Assembly: GCF_052857255.1 (NCBI RefSeq)
Contig: NW_027526484.1
Location: forward strand, 1,399,501 to 1,463,500
DNA length: 64,000 nt
Origin: Amblyomma americanum
Lineage: Eukaryota > Arthropoda > Arachnida > Ixodida > Ixodidae
Direction of reading: 5' to 3'
How positions within the stretch are numbered: position 1 is the stretch's first letter; every line of letters starts with the position of its first letter. The position numbers were made by a program, and so were the translations under genes. The notes under the pieces were generated by a model. The model saw only the letters and a program-made list of their open reading frames with translations, was not told the DNA's origin and ran no database searches. Positions 53,688-64,000 of the stretch are shown here, piece after piece.

Positions 53688-54384
53688 AGTAAGGTTTCTG
53701 GCGACAGCCGGTGGTCTGATTCAGCTGCGTATTCGGCCAGGACACCTGCAGCCGGGGTCCCTGCACGGCGATAGGCATCTGGGTTCCCACGCTCGGTCAT
53801 TGCGAGGTTTATTGGATTCAAGACGGAGGATTCCACTGCAGAAGACGTGTCCGGCTGGAGGGTGAGAACTGTCGCCCTTTCAACTGTGCCTGCTCGCCGG
53901 CGCCTCGCCCATTCAGACTTCCCAGAAGACGGGTCCGGCTTGAGCGTGAGAACTGCCGTTCGGAAGCGAAGACACCACTCTCTCTGATGGGGGGGGGGGC
54001 GATTGTCCAGCGGCACCCTCTCTCTCCGGCGAGGCATGTGACGGGGCCGTGTCTCTATGTGAAGTGGTGTGTGTATACGACAGCGCAAGTTAGGCCACGC
54101 CCAACCTGGCGAAGGCATTCTCAGACCTGGGGAATTCGAGGGACCGGACCCTTTTAAAACCGGACGACGAGTGCCATGAGGAAGGAATCCTCGATCATCC
54201 TCAGATCTTCTCAGGTCCTCCGACCTTCCCCCATCACCCTCCAATGGGTTCCAATATCTTGTAAATAATGTAAAATAAACCCCCTGTACAGTTTCCTTCA
54301 TAACCAAGTCCGACAACGTCATTCGGAGAAGGGACCTGCGGCGCTGAAAGGGTCAGCTCACTCAAGGACCCCTCGTCCCCAACA
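53688..54384 (+). repeat. 5' LTR of G3
   Basis: Starts AGTAAGG (the partner starts TGTAAGG, so the terminal T has mutated) and ends CCCCAACA. AATAAA lies near 54274. GTTGGCAGCAGCTGGGATGG follows directly as a primer-site candidate. Apart from indels it is about 97% like the 3' LTR. Confidence 0.88.
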
Positions 54385-54586
54385 ACTGGTTGGCAGCAGC
54401 TGGGATGGACCGTGCGACATCGTGATTTCTCAACCGGTAAGCGTTTCGGCATTTTGCTGTAGGATTCGCCAGGCTTCAGATTTTGAGAGAATAATCTAGA
54501 ATCACTGGGAAGTGTATGTCAATTGAGAAAGGGTAATCTCACGACATTTTTGAAGATAGCATTGCCAAAGCGGAGAAGGCATTGTC
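54385..54586 (+). other. G3 leader with primer-binding site
   Basis: Non-coding leader between 5' LTR and Gag. TTGGCAGCAGCTGGG at about 54390 fits a tRNA primer site. Confidence 0.55.
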
Positions 54587-56413
54587 ATGGACCTTATGAA
54601 ATTGTCAAAGTCGGACTTGCTGTTGTTATGCGAGGAACTGTCAATAGAAGTACAGGGAAAAATTACAAAACTTGAAATATGCAAGACAATTGAAAAGCAC
54701 GTAGATTACGATCAGCTGGTAGATACGTGGAATTTGGGACAGGAAGAAAAAAGAAAAAGGGAAGCGGAAAGAGAAAAAGAGAAAGAACGGCAAAAGTGGG
54801 AAGCTGAAAAAGAAGAAAGAAATCTAAAGCGATTGCAGCTTGAAAGCGAAAATCGAAAAAAAGGCGACAGTACGAGAGCCGGGTCTCCTGAAAGAGCAAG
54901 CGATGTACAATCATATAGAATGAACAGATTCATGCAGCCCTATGAAAGTGGAAGGGACATAGGATTGTACCTGGGAAACTTTGAGAGAACTTGCGAAAGG
55001 GAGAACTTTGCTTGCAGTACGTGGCCGCAACGGCTTCTGACACTCTTGCCATGTGAAGTAGCTGAAGTCATAGCGAGACTTAGCACACAAGACGCAGCTG
55101 ACTACGAAAAAGTCAAAGCCAGCCTGCTAAAAAGGTACCGGCTGTCAGCCGAAGCTTTCCGACAGCGCTTCAGGAACGCAATGAAAAACGATAGCGAGGG
55201 CTATTCGGATTTCGCGTATGGCCTAAAGACGAATCTGCTAGAGTGGCTAAAAGGAGCCGAGGTTTATGAAAGCCGAGACAAAATCATTGAGTGTTTTTGC
55301 CTTGAGCAATTTTACCGAAGCATTCCCCAAGTGGTGAAACTGTGGGTTCAAGACAGGGAAAAAGTCGACACAGTTGAAAGGGCCGCTGAGCTAGCAGAGG
55401 AGTACGTTTCGCGTAGAAGGTTGAGCACTGAAGAGGGTGCGTCACACGCTCGAAACGCGATGCGAGATAAAGGGCCTAGCAGAAAGGCGCGAAGTGCTAG
55501 AAGTTCGGAGCAATCAGAGGCAACGAAGGTAGCGCCAGAAAAGCGTGAAGAACAGGCGAAGAGACAGGGAGCAGACAAAGCCGCGAAAAAAGAGTTTGAG
55601 GCTAGTAGGCCATTTCGTTGCTACAACTGCAATGGTGTCGGGCACTTTGCAGCCAAGTGTACAAAGCAACGTTTGATGTTCTCGTGCGTCGAGGATAACG
55701 ACGAGAATCTAGAGCTCCTTAAGCCATACCAGCACGAGCTGCACGTTAACGGGAAACCGTGCAGGGTGTTTCGTGATAGCGCTGCGACGATGGACGTTGT
55801 CCACCCGTCTTACGTGTCAGTGGACGATTTTACGGGAGAAGTCTCGTGGATAAAACAGGCAGTAGAAGAACACAGTGTATGCCTTCCCATAGCTAGAGTG
55901 ATAATTTGTGGACCGTTTGGAGAGCTAATCACTGAGGCCGCAGTTTCGAAGGCCGTGCCACTTCAATATCCTTACCTCTTCTCGAATCGATCAGACCAAT
56001 TGCTACGCGAGAGAGGCCAGAAACTCGGAAGCGGGGGGATACAAGCTTTGACAAGATCGAAAACTCGTCAGCTTGCATCTCAACTAAGTCAGATTCCAGA
56101 ACCTCAGGTAGCCAGAGTTGCACCAGCCAGCATATCGTTGCAATCAAATGAGGAGGGAAGTGAACCAACGAGGAATGAAAGCCAGACAGCTGACCGAGCA
56201 AATGAGCGACGAGGGACTTCAACCACTAAGTCGGTAGAGGAATCAGAAAACGCTGAAGGATCCGTTTTATCTCCAACATCGCGTAGTTTTGATCGCCTTC
56301 TGCAGGTGAACAAGGAGTCCCTAACAAAAGAACAGAAGCAGGATCCCACTTTGGAAAGGCTGCACCTTACAGTTAAAGAGGTCATCGCGAGACGCAACAT
56401 AACGATGCATTAG
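54587..56413 (+). CDS. G3 Gag-protease, 608 codons, open
   Basis: The only long intact frame of the element. Residues about 60-95 form a Lys/Glu-rich coiled coil (EREKEKERQKWEAEKEE). About 110-290 is capsid (YLGNFERTCERENF, LLKRYRLSAEAFRQRF). Near 345 is one CCHC knuckle CYNCNGVGHFAAKC. Near 390 is the protease site FRDSAATMDVVHP, where the usual DTG/DSG reads DSA. Gag packages RNA in cytoplasmic particles and the protease would cut it. TAG at 56411-56413 closes the frame but the same frame continues into integrase, so read-through or a mutation must be considered. ATG at 54587 has the coding region's conserved start MDLMKLSKSDLL. Confidence 0.9.
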   Translation: MDLMKLSKSDLLLLCEELSIEVQGKITKLEICKTIEKHVDYDQLVDTWNLGQEEKRKREAEREKEKERQKWEAEKEERNLKRLQLESENRKKGDSTRAGSPERASDVQSYRMNRFMQPYESGRDIGLYLGNFERTCERENFACSTWPQRLLTLLPCEVAEVIARLSTQDAADYEKVKASLLKRYRLSAEAFRQRFRNAMKNDSEGYSDFAYGLKTNLLEWLKGAEVYESRDKIIECFCLEQFYRSIPQVVKLWVQDREKVDTVERAAELAEEYVSRRRLSTEEGASHARNAMRDKGPSRKARSARSSEQSEATKVAPEKREEQAKRQGADKAAKKEFEASRPFRCYNCNGVGHFAAKCTKQRLMFSCVEDNDENLELLKPYQHELHVNGKPCRVFRDSAATMDVVHPSYVSVDDFTGEVSWIKQAVEEHSVCLPIARVIICGPFGELITEAAVSKAVPLQYPYLFSNRSDQLLRERGQKLGSGGIQALTRSKTRQLASQLSQIPEPQVARVAPASISLQSNEEGSEPTRNESQTADRANERRGTSTTKSVEESENAEGSVLSPTSRSFDRLLQVNKESLTKEQKQDPTLERLHLTVKEVIARRNITMH

Positions 56414-57600
56414 AAGGGAGGCTTACTATACCGACACTACCAGGACAGAAAAGGCAAAACATTTGATCAGCTGGTCGTGCCCGAAAAATACAGAGCGGAC
56501 ATTCTGAGTCTCTGCCACGGAAATGGCTGGGCAGGACATCTGGGAATCAATAAAACAAAAGAGCGCCTATTAATAGAATATTATTGGCCGGGCTGTTTCA
56601 AAGATGCAGAACGCTACGTAAAATCATGCGATGCGCGCCAGCGCGTGGGCAAGCCGGGAGAGACATGGAAGGCTCCACTGAAAATTGTTCCATTGATCTC
56701 GGAACCTTTCCGCCGGCTTGTAATAGACACAGTAGGCCCTTTGCCTAACACGAAATCAGGCTATAAGTACTTGCTTACTATGCTATGTCCCGCCACAAAA
56801 TTTCCCGAAGCAATTCCGTTGAAGGACTTGAGCTCCACAGAAATAGTTGATGCCCTTTTGTTAGCGTTCGCGAGAATAGGATTTCCGGCCGAAATCCAAG
56901 CCGATCAGGCGACGGTCTTTACAAGCGCCTTGACGACCACATTCCTAGAAAGATGCGGAATAAAACTGTTGCACAGCTCCGTGTATCATCCGCAGTCCAA
57001 CAGTGTAGAGAAATGGCATTCGGTGCTGAAGCGGGTGCTACGCGCTCTTTGTAATGAGCATAAAGCAGACTGGGAGGATTGTCTGCCGGCCACACTTTTC
57101 GCTTTATGAACAGTCCCCCACGAAGCTACGGGGTTTACGCCAGCAGAACTCGTGTACGGAAGAGCCCTCCGCTCTCCCCTCCGAATGCTGAGAGAAATGT
57201 GGGAAGGGACAGGAGAGAACCAGACAGTGGTTGAGTACGTGCTTAAGCTACTGGACCGCCTTAACAACACGAGGGAATTAGTAAATCGAAATATGAAAGC
57301 TGCCCAGGAGGCCGCCAAGGTCTATTATGACAGAAACGCTCGCCTTCGAGGTTTCACCGCGGGCGATCGCGTGATGATCCTCCGGCCATCGAGAAAAAAC
57401 AAGCTGGAAGTTCACTGGGATGGTCCAGTAGAAGTGTTGCAAAAACTTTCGGGATGAATTACGCGCTAAGGGTTCCAGGCAGGGGAAAACAGGTGAGAAT
57501 CTATCATTGCAATCTGATGAAGCCGTTCGTGGAACGCAGCGGGATCGTCAATCTGACTCTAAATGAACCAGAAGAGCTCGACAGCGAGAGTCAGGGTTGG
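56414..57600 (+). pseudogene. G3 integrase
   Basis: Same frame as Gag-protease after TAG. Zinc module: H in SLCHGNGWAGHLG, then CDARQR where the second Cys of CxxC is Arg. Core: Asp in VIDTVGPLP, Asp in IQADQATVF, Glu in SNSVEKWHSVLK. TGA at 57107-57109 interrupts, then GFTPAELVYGRALRSPL continues in frame. The GPY/F-like tail LEVHWDGPVEVLQKLSG ends at a frameshift (57457) and RIYHCNLMKPF follows in the next frame. Integrase lies directly between protease and RT. Confidence 0.88.
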
Positions 57601-58700
57601 AAGGGAGGTGCGGACGCTATTTACAACGTGGAAAACATTCTGGCTCACTCCGTGAATGCAGATTTCCTAAGCGGGACACAGGTCGACACGCTAAAGCAGT
57701 TGTTGAGCGAATTCGCTGACCTATTTAGCAGTCGCCCGGGAAAGACACACCTCCTGACACACGAAATCGAGCTCACCTCTGATGAGCCGGTACGGTCGAA
57801 ACCCTACAGGGTATCACCGCGGCAAAAAAAAAATAATGGACGCGGAAATTCAGCGCATGTTGGAGTTAGGGGTTGCAGAGCCAGCGGAAAGTGACTATAC
57901 CTCACCGCTAATTCTTGTTGAGGCCCTAGGGAAAGATCCTCGTCCCTGCGTGGATTAAAGAAAGCTTAATGCAATTACCAGGGATCAGCTATACCCGATT
58001 CCCAACATAGAGGAAAGGATAGAAAGGGTGAGCGGCGCGAAATTCATTTCCACCCACGATCTCGTACGGGGATATTGGCAAGTTCCCCTCTCAGAAAGCG
58101 CGAGCGGGTATGCCGCTTTCATCTCCCCAGCGGGCACCTTTCGACCCTCCATGCTTAGTTTTGGGTTGAAGAATGCCCCCTACAGCTTCTCGAAACTCAT
58201 GGACATCGTACTGAAGGACATGCAGTGCTTTGCACTCCCTTATTTAGACGATGTGGCAATTTTTTTGGAAACCTGGAAAGAGCATCTAGAACGCCTAAAG
58301 ACCGTGTTTTCCAGTTTACGACAGGCTGGACTGACACTGAAGGCAGAAAAGTGTAGATTTGGTTGCGCACAGGTGACGTACTTGGGCCACGTTGTAGGCC
58401 AGGGAACTAGGAGCCCATTCGAGTTAAAGATTGCCCCGATCGCAGCATTTCCGCAACCACGGACGAAAACGGCCATTCGCTCATTTTTGGGATTAGTTGG
58501 GTACTACCAGCGATATATTCCTAACTACTCACAGCGGGCTAGTCCCTTAACTGACGCCTTGCGAAAGGGAGCACCTACTAACGAAAGTTGGGATAACCAA
58601 AAAGAAAACGCCTTCAAAAGCATGAAGGAAGCACTCGTGTCCCGACCCTTCCTTAGACCCCTGACTATGGGAAAGAGTTCATAGTCCAGTGTGATTCCAG
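57601..58700 (+). pseudogene. G3 reverse transcriptase
   Basis: Starts in the frame that still carries the integrase tail (LKQLLSEFADLFSSRPG, EPVRSKPYRVSP). It shifts at an A-run (57825-57835), has a TAA at 57957-57959 (before RKLNAITRDQLYP), then runs open from 58028. Motifs: HDLVRGYWQVPL, MLSFGLKNAPYSFSKLMD, catalytic LPYLDDVAIF, LKAEKCRFG, YLGHVVG and FLGLVGYYQRYIPNY. A shift near 58660 leads to RNase H. Catalytic residues are kept although the frame is broken. Confidence 0.9.
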
Positions 58701-59046
58701 TGATAGAGGGCTGGGTGCTGTCTTAAGCCAAGTTGGCTACGACCATGAAGAACACCCAGTTCTCTACATCAGCCGCAAACTGACCAGTAGAGAAGAAGCG
58801 TACAGCGCTTCCGAAAAAGAGTGCGCGTGTTTAGTTTGGGCAGCGCAGAAGTTGTCGTGTTACCTGTACGGAGCAAACTTTGTATTTGAGACTGACCATT
58901 GTCCTTTAACGTGGCTGCGACAGATGTCCCCCAAAAATGGACGCTTGCTCAGATGGAGTCTGGCTCTCCAACAGTACAATTTCTCGGTGCGTTATAAGAA
59001 GGGGAAACTGCACGGAAATGCTGATGGCTTGAGCAGACTGATGTAA
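58701..59046 (+). pseudogene. G3 RNase H, last domain of the element
   Basis: After the frameshift near 58660 the frame reads QCDSSDRGLGAVLSQ, then REEAYSASEKECACLVWA, TDHCPLTWLRQM and NADGLSRLM, ending at 59046. These are the usual Ty3/gypsy RNase H blocks. In most gypsy elements integrase would follow; here nothing coding follows. Confidence 0.9.
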
Positions 59047-59436
59047 GCGGGAGAACTAAGAGGAATCTCCTCCTGTGTGAGTGTTTTTTTTTATTTTGTT
59101 CCGAGTAATCCGGCTGTGGCAGTTTCAAAAGGAGATGTTTCGCGCTCAGTCGGCACAACATTAACCCAAATTTGAACACAATTTTTTTAAAAGTGTATTG
59201 TTGTCAATGGAAGAAGCCTGGTGATTCTTTGGCGAAGTCCGAGCGCTTGCGGGTGGGGCAGTGCTTTGCTGTTTGGAACGTCCCACCTGCGCTTTCCTTT
59301 GTTGGTGGTGCTTTGGGTTCTGCCTTGGGGGCGATGATATTGCAATCCAGGGGACCAACACGGACGCCATCTCATCTCTTCCTGCCCAGCGGTCGTCAAC
59401 GCTGGACATTCGAGATTTTTCGGGCCGCGGAGGAGC
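59047..59436 (+). other. G3 3' non-coding region
   Basis: 390 bp between RNase H stop and 3' LTR with no coding motif. GCGGAGGAGC next to the LTR may be the polypurine tract. Confidence 0.5.
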
Positions 59437-60266
<830 letters not shown>

Positions 60267-60565
60267 GCACCATGGCACGAATCTCGCTTTCTCAAACCTG
60301 TTTGCTCTCGCTCACAGCTAAGCTGTTCGTCGCTCATGCACCGTTCTCCGATATCAATTTATCCATTTTTCGGCTATAAACTTTCCTTTGCGACAACAAA
60401 AGTTCTAGAAAAGATAAGGACCATTCCCCCCCTCCCGTCAACTCCCCCATCTCTCGCCTTGGAATGACGCGATACATCACCATTCCACCGCTACGGCTGC
60501 TCTATATCCTGTGCCACAGCCATGGCTCCACGCGTCCTGCCTATGGCTGGCACGGTGGCGCCTAG
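60267..60565. other. Right flank of G3, unassigned
   Basis: Begins with the target duplication GCAC. No feature seen. Confidence 0.4.
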
Positions 60566-60873
60566 CCGCACAACCAGCGCGCCGCGAAAGCATGCACGAT
60601 CGAGCTGGCGCCGTTCGTAGTCTGCGCAAGCGAAAAGCCACACCTGACACCAGCTCCAATGTATTTCATAACCTTGACCTGCAAGGTCTTATATGTAAGT
60701 CCACCATCCTTATATCTTGTGATAAGTTTGAAAATTAATGCGCTTTTGAGATTAATTATTGCTTTCACTACGCGCCACTTCATTTTTTTCAGCAATCGGC
60801 AGGAGAAGAGAACGAAACATTGTGCGAGGACGACTGCTGTGTGCCTACTATCACTGCGAAATGTCTAGCTTGA
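60566..60873 (+). other. Doubtful two-exon Cys-rich peptide
   Basis: A 98-bp candidate intron (60695-60792; GTAAGT donor, CATTTTTTTCAG acceptor) joins two frames in phase. The upstream one (60566-60694, after an AG) ends FITLTCKVLY. The second (60793-60873) reads QSAGEENETLCEDDCC, then VPTITAKCLA and TGA. It would be about 69 residues with seven Cys. There is no signal peptide in it and no family I recognise. It may be chance. Confidence 0.2.
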
Positions 60874-63295
60874 CGTCGTGCGCAGTGCAGTGCTGCCCGA
60901 ATAGTAAGAGTTTTATTTTCGTCTTTGGTGAGATGAATTCACCAAGCTTTGACCACCTTCTCTATCAGCTCTTTGGAACGTCATGTGCTCTAACATATGA
61001 TGCGTACGGGAAAACATTTGTCATCTACCGCTTATGCTCGACCGTAATCATAACCTCTTGTTCTTCCACTGCAGGGCAGCCCGCAAATATATGTGCAATT
61101 CTTGCGTACTGTTTCGCTTTGGCCTTCATAGCTGCAGGCGCGCTATATGCGGGTTCAACTACAGTAACGATGCGGCAAATGCTTCACAAAGGAGCCCCTC
61201 CAGCCAATGGCGCGGACCGATTCTCTCCTGCCCCTTGGCCGACCCCCTGGACCTGCTATCGTGAGATTGCAGGGGGTGGCTGATGAATCACCATGGGTTA
61301 ATCGCAGTAACCGTGACGTCAGAAAAATCGGTAGATGCCATTGGCTTAAGGGTCTCCTTTAAGAGGCATCTGCCGATCTTTCTTGCATTGTATGTGCCTA
61401 AAGAAATTGAGCAATTTCTAGTTTCAGCTATATTTGCTAAACTTATCGCCAATGAAAAAAAAAAAGATGTAACTCTGGACTGTCCGACGGGTGACTTTGT
61501 GTGCTTTTAAAGACAGAGTTTCGTTTCCTGCGCTACATGTACGGCAAGCGACAAAGAAGAACTGTTTGATTTTTTTTTCAAGAGAAAGATGCTCTCAGTT
61601 ACCTGCGTTCAGTGTATTTCGAAAAACTGTGCAAGCCGTCTCTTTCACTGCATACAGAAACAACTTTGTTCAAAGATGTTGTTTTGATGTCCATGTGCAG
61701 GAGATGCTACAGTCTGTGCCTTAACTGCACTTCAATAGAAAGGTTAAAAAACATGTGGTCCCAGTTTAAAGGTGCGTAGTTATGATACAAAAACAAGACA
61801 ATACGTCAATTTGCTTTGAAAACGTGATTAACTTGATTTTGTAACTTTGAACAATTTTTATTGGGGGTGCGACACGGCCTATTATGATTATAAATCAACC
61901 ATTTGACAAATTCATGAAATTCAAATCCGCTTTCTTCAATTATTATGATGACTGTTTCTAAGTATCAAATAAAAATTATTCTGTAAACTGTCTTGCGAGT
62001 ATCTTTACGCATGCGGTGTCTCACAAAATTCAGTGTTATTTAATCATTTCTCTTTTTGCCCTGTGACGGCCATATTTAGGCTCATCATGACATCATGCAT
62101 CTCTTTGCAGGTTTGACGTATAGGGAGGTCATTGTACAAGAACTGGAGGAGGAATTTGTTTGAATGCAGTGCAACGGTCCTCCTGCAAGAGGAAAGCAAT
62201 GATTAGTCCCGATATCACTAATCAGTTCACTGAAGTACAGATTCATTAGCATGAATGCCTTAGCCGTGCCACAACAGCTTGCCAAGCTTCGTACGTTGTC
62301 GAACCTGAATTTTCAAAAGCTGGATACCAGTGCTTGAAAGCTGGAAAGCCGGTCTGAAAGCTTTATTGACCCATGTGGCGCGATGAACGTCAAGACAGCG
62401 TTGGGCGCTCCATCACCCGAACGCTAACGTCATGTCAGCTGGAAAGGCGGGCCAACTTTAGAAAAGAAAGCGCTTTCCCGAAATGCCAATGTGGGACCGA
62501 TCCTGATGCCAGTTCTTGCCATCGTTATGCCGTCTGCGATCCAACGTGGGTGTTGAGCTTGGGCGTGCGTGCACGGGAAGCGTCCGGTAATCTGGTTTAT
62601 TCCTATACGGTAGTACGTCTCCGCTATGCTAAAAATGTTTAGCTCACGGCGACGGCTACGCTAAAATAGAACTTAACCTGGGGCAGCTAGTGCTGGAAAA
62701 AAAGGACGGCGCCCTTTTTGCACGTAGAAATAATATTAGGTCCAGCTATGCAAATTAGGATGCAGTTTCGTTCCACGCCGATTTGTTCCGAACGAACATC
62801 AAATAGACTGCTGAGAAGATTACAGTTTCATCCTGGACAATCCTACGAGCACTCATACACGTAAAAAGGGGCCGCGTTTATGTTCCAGAATATTCCATGC
62901 CTCAGCTATCGGGTGCCAGTTTTGGATGCTTCTGGTGCTGCTAAGTTTTCACTTTACCTGATGCGTATCACATGAGTCAGCTTGTTATTGACTTCCGAGT
63001 AGTTGCACATTATCCACATGCTATCTTTATGGCGGGGATTCCTGGGCTCCAGCATACGCTCTGATCACCAGATAGCCAGTGCGCCAAGGCTTGTTTTAAC
63101 GTGATAGCATTACGGCACGTTCACCAGAAAATTCGGTGCCGGCGTTCTCGACGTCGCTGTTGTGAGCGAAAAAAATCACGGACATGGCCCTGGCAAATGG
63201 GGCACATAGGTCACATGACCTTGCGGCATCATCACAATCAGCCCAGCGTGGCAGGGGGCAGTTAAATTATTGGTCGCACGGGAAGAGCGACCGGG
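60874..63295. other. Unassigned
   Basis: A second acceptor-like TTGTTCTTCCACTGCAG at 61058-61074 precedes a Cys-containing open frame (to 61264), of unknown meaning. The rest is AT-rich without features I can support. Confidence 0.35.
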
Positions 63296-63396
63296 GCCGA
63301 ACGAGGCCCACCGCTGGGAGCACCTACCATCGCAGGGCAGTGGGGCATTCCTTAACCATTGCACCACTGCGCCAGGAGTGGTATGAGGACTCCCAT
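63296..63396 (-). repeat. tRNA-derived SINE (family B), second copy
   Basis: Minus strand ATGGGAGTCCTCATACCAC, then GCAGTGGTGCAATGGTTAAG and CCACTGCCCTGCGATGG. It aligns over about 80 bp with 15114-15195. Confidence 0.7.
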
Positions 63397-64000
63397 ATAT
63401 CTAAAAATGTAAAGTATAGAACGACCTTCCACATTTGTGGAAATGATTCCATTACGCTGTCGCATCATACCCTTCAGGCGATGCTTAGGTGTCCGTTCCA
63501 ATTTTTCTTTTTTCTTACAGCTTTAGCATCCATTCTGTGCGGACTGTACTACACTTCTGCGCTACACCGGCACACGTGTAACAAGATTCAGAAAACTTAA
63601 CTTCTTTCAGAACGTATCGCGATGTACTAGCATGTTTCTGATAGGGTAGTGCCCATGCATAGCGAAATGAAGTCGCAGTCTTGTGTGGGATACAGTTTGT
63701 CAGTACGACCCCTCGGTCATTCGAGGGAGGTTTGCTCGATTTTCAAGTGCAAGTACTTCTCTTGGGCACACTTTCGAAGATCTAGTGTAACTTGTGAAAT
63801 GGACGTTCATATTTTACACAACGCGATTCATCTCCGGCAAGTTAATTCAATAGCACCCGGGCATTCATGTGTGACTTTTTGGCACTAGTGCCACCATAAT
63901 CGCTTACTGGCTTGCGATTTTGAGATTGGTGCGTGGAATGGTTGATGGAAATCAATAAAGTTTTTCTTTCTTGGTGACCCCGTGCGGGTCACCAACAAGA
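63397..64000. other. Right edge, unassigned
   Basis: A poly(A)-like AATAAAG lies at about 63955, followed by a perfect hairpin (63971-63995). No gene supported. Confidence 0.4.
63971..63995. repeat. 10-bp stem hairpin at window end
   Basis: TTGGTGACCC and GGGTCACCAA form a perfect stem with loop CGTGC. Meaning unknown; it could be the end of a repeat that continues off-window. Confidence 0.6.

Noticed and set aside
53429..54322. 297-codon minus-strand open frame
   Set aside because: Mostly antisense to the G3 5' LTR and its flank. No protein motif, and it repeats antisense to the 3' LTR at 59187-59585.

Overview
The window looks like nuclear DNA from a hard tick (Ixodida; I infer a metastriate genus but cannot name the species). 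Intergenic DNA is long and repeat-laden. It holds several tRNA-derived SINE families, Penelope-like, Ty3/gypsy, LINE, hAT, mariner and pogo/Tigger relics, and (TA)n and (GT)n microsatellites. I see no bacterial operons, rRNA or CRISPR.

One host gene can be supported, and it runs on the minus strand across most of the window. It is a nose-resistant-to-fluoxetine (nrf-6-like) membrane acyltransferase. I recognise seven exons: exon 1 (43814-43526, signal peptide and start of the NRF domain), exon 2 (14032-13821), exon 3 (9719-9573), exon 4 (9464-9376, first membrane segment), exon 5 (8837-8658), exon 6 (6602-6506) and exon 7 (4545-4459). The rest of the acyltransferase domain must lie beyond the left edge. 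Intron 1 is about 29.5 kb and is packed with transposons. Exon 1 has two in-frame TGA codons and exon 4 lacks a GT donor, so this copy may be a pseudogene or a damaged allele.

Layout. 1-3.9 kb: decayed minus-strand Ty3/gypsy element (Gag, protease, integrase; RT off-window). 3.9-14 kb: host exons 7 to 2, a SINE, and a 660-bp inverted-repeat element. 15.1-18.1 kb: SINEs and a 2.46-kb LTR element without pol. 17.8-32.2 kb: a near-perfect tandem duplication of about 7.19 kb. Each unit carries a complete but broken Ty3/gypsy element with very short (158 bp) LTRs, a SINE and a Penelope-like 3' end. 31.2-36.5 kb: two Penelope-like elements head to head, forming a large inverted repeat. 38-42 kb: LINE, hAT and foldback-MITE relics. 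43.5-44.1 kb: host exon 1 and a candidate promoter. 47.6-51 kb: Tigger and mariner relics and SINEs. 53.7-60.3 kb: a 6.6-kb plus-strand gypsy element with an intact Gag-protease frame, whose domain order is protease-integrase-RT-RNase H. 60.3-64 kb: mostly unassigned, with a doubtful small Cys-rich two-exon candidate.

The most notable signals are the integrase-before-RT (copia-like) order in gypsy-type elements, the transposon-filled intron of a possibly dying acyltransferase gene, the near-identical tandem duplication (recent event or assembly artefact), and the head-to-head Penelope palindrome.
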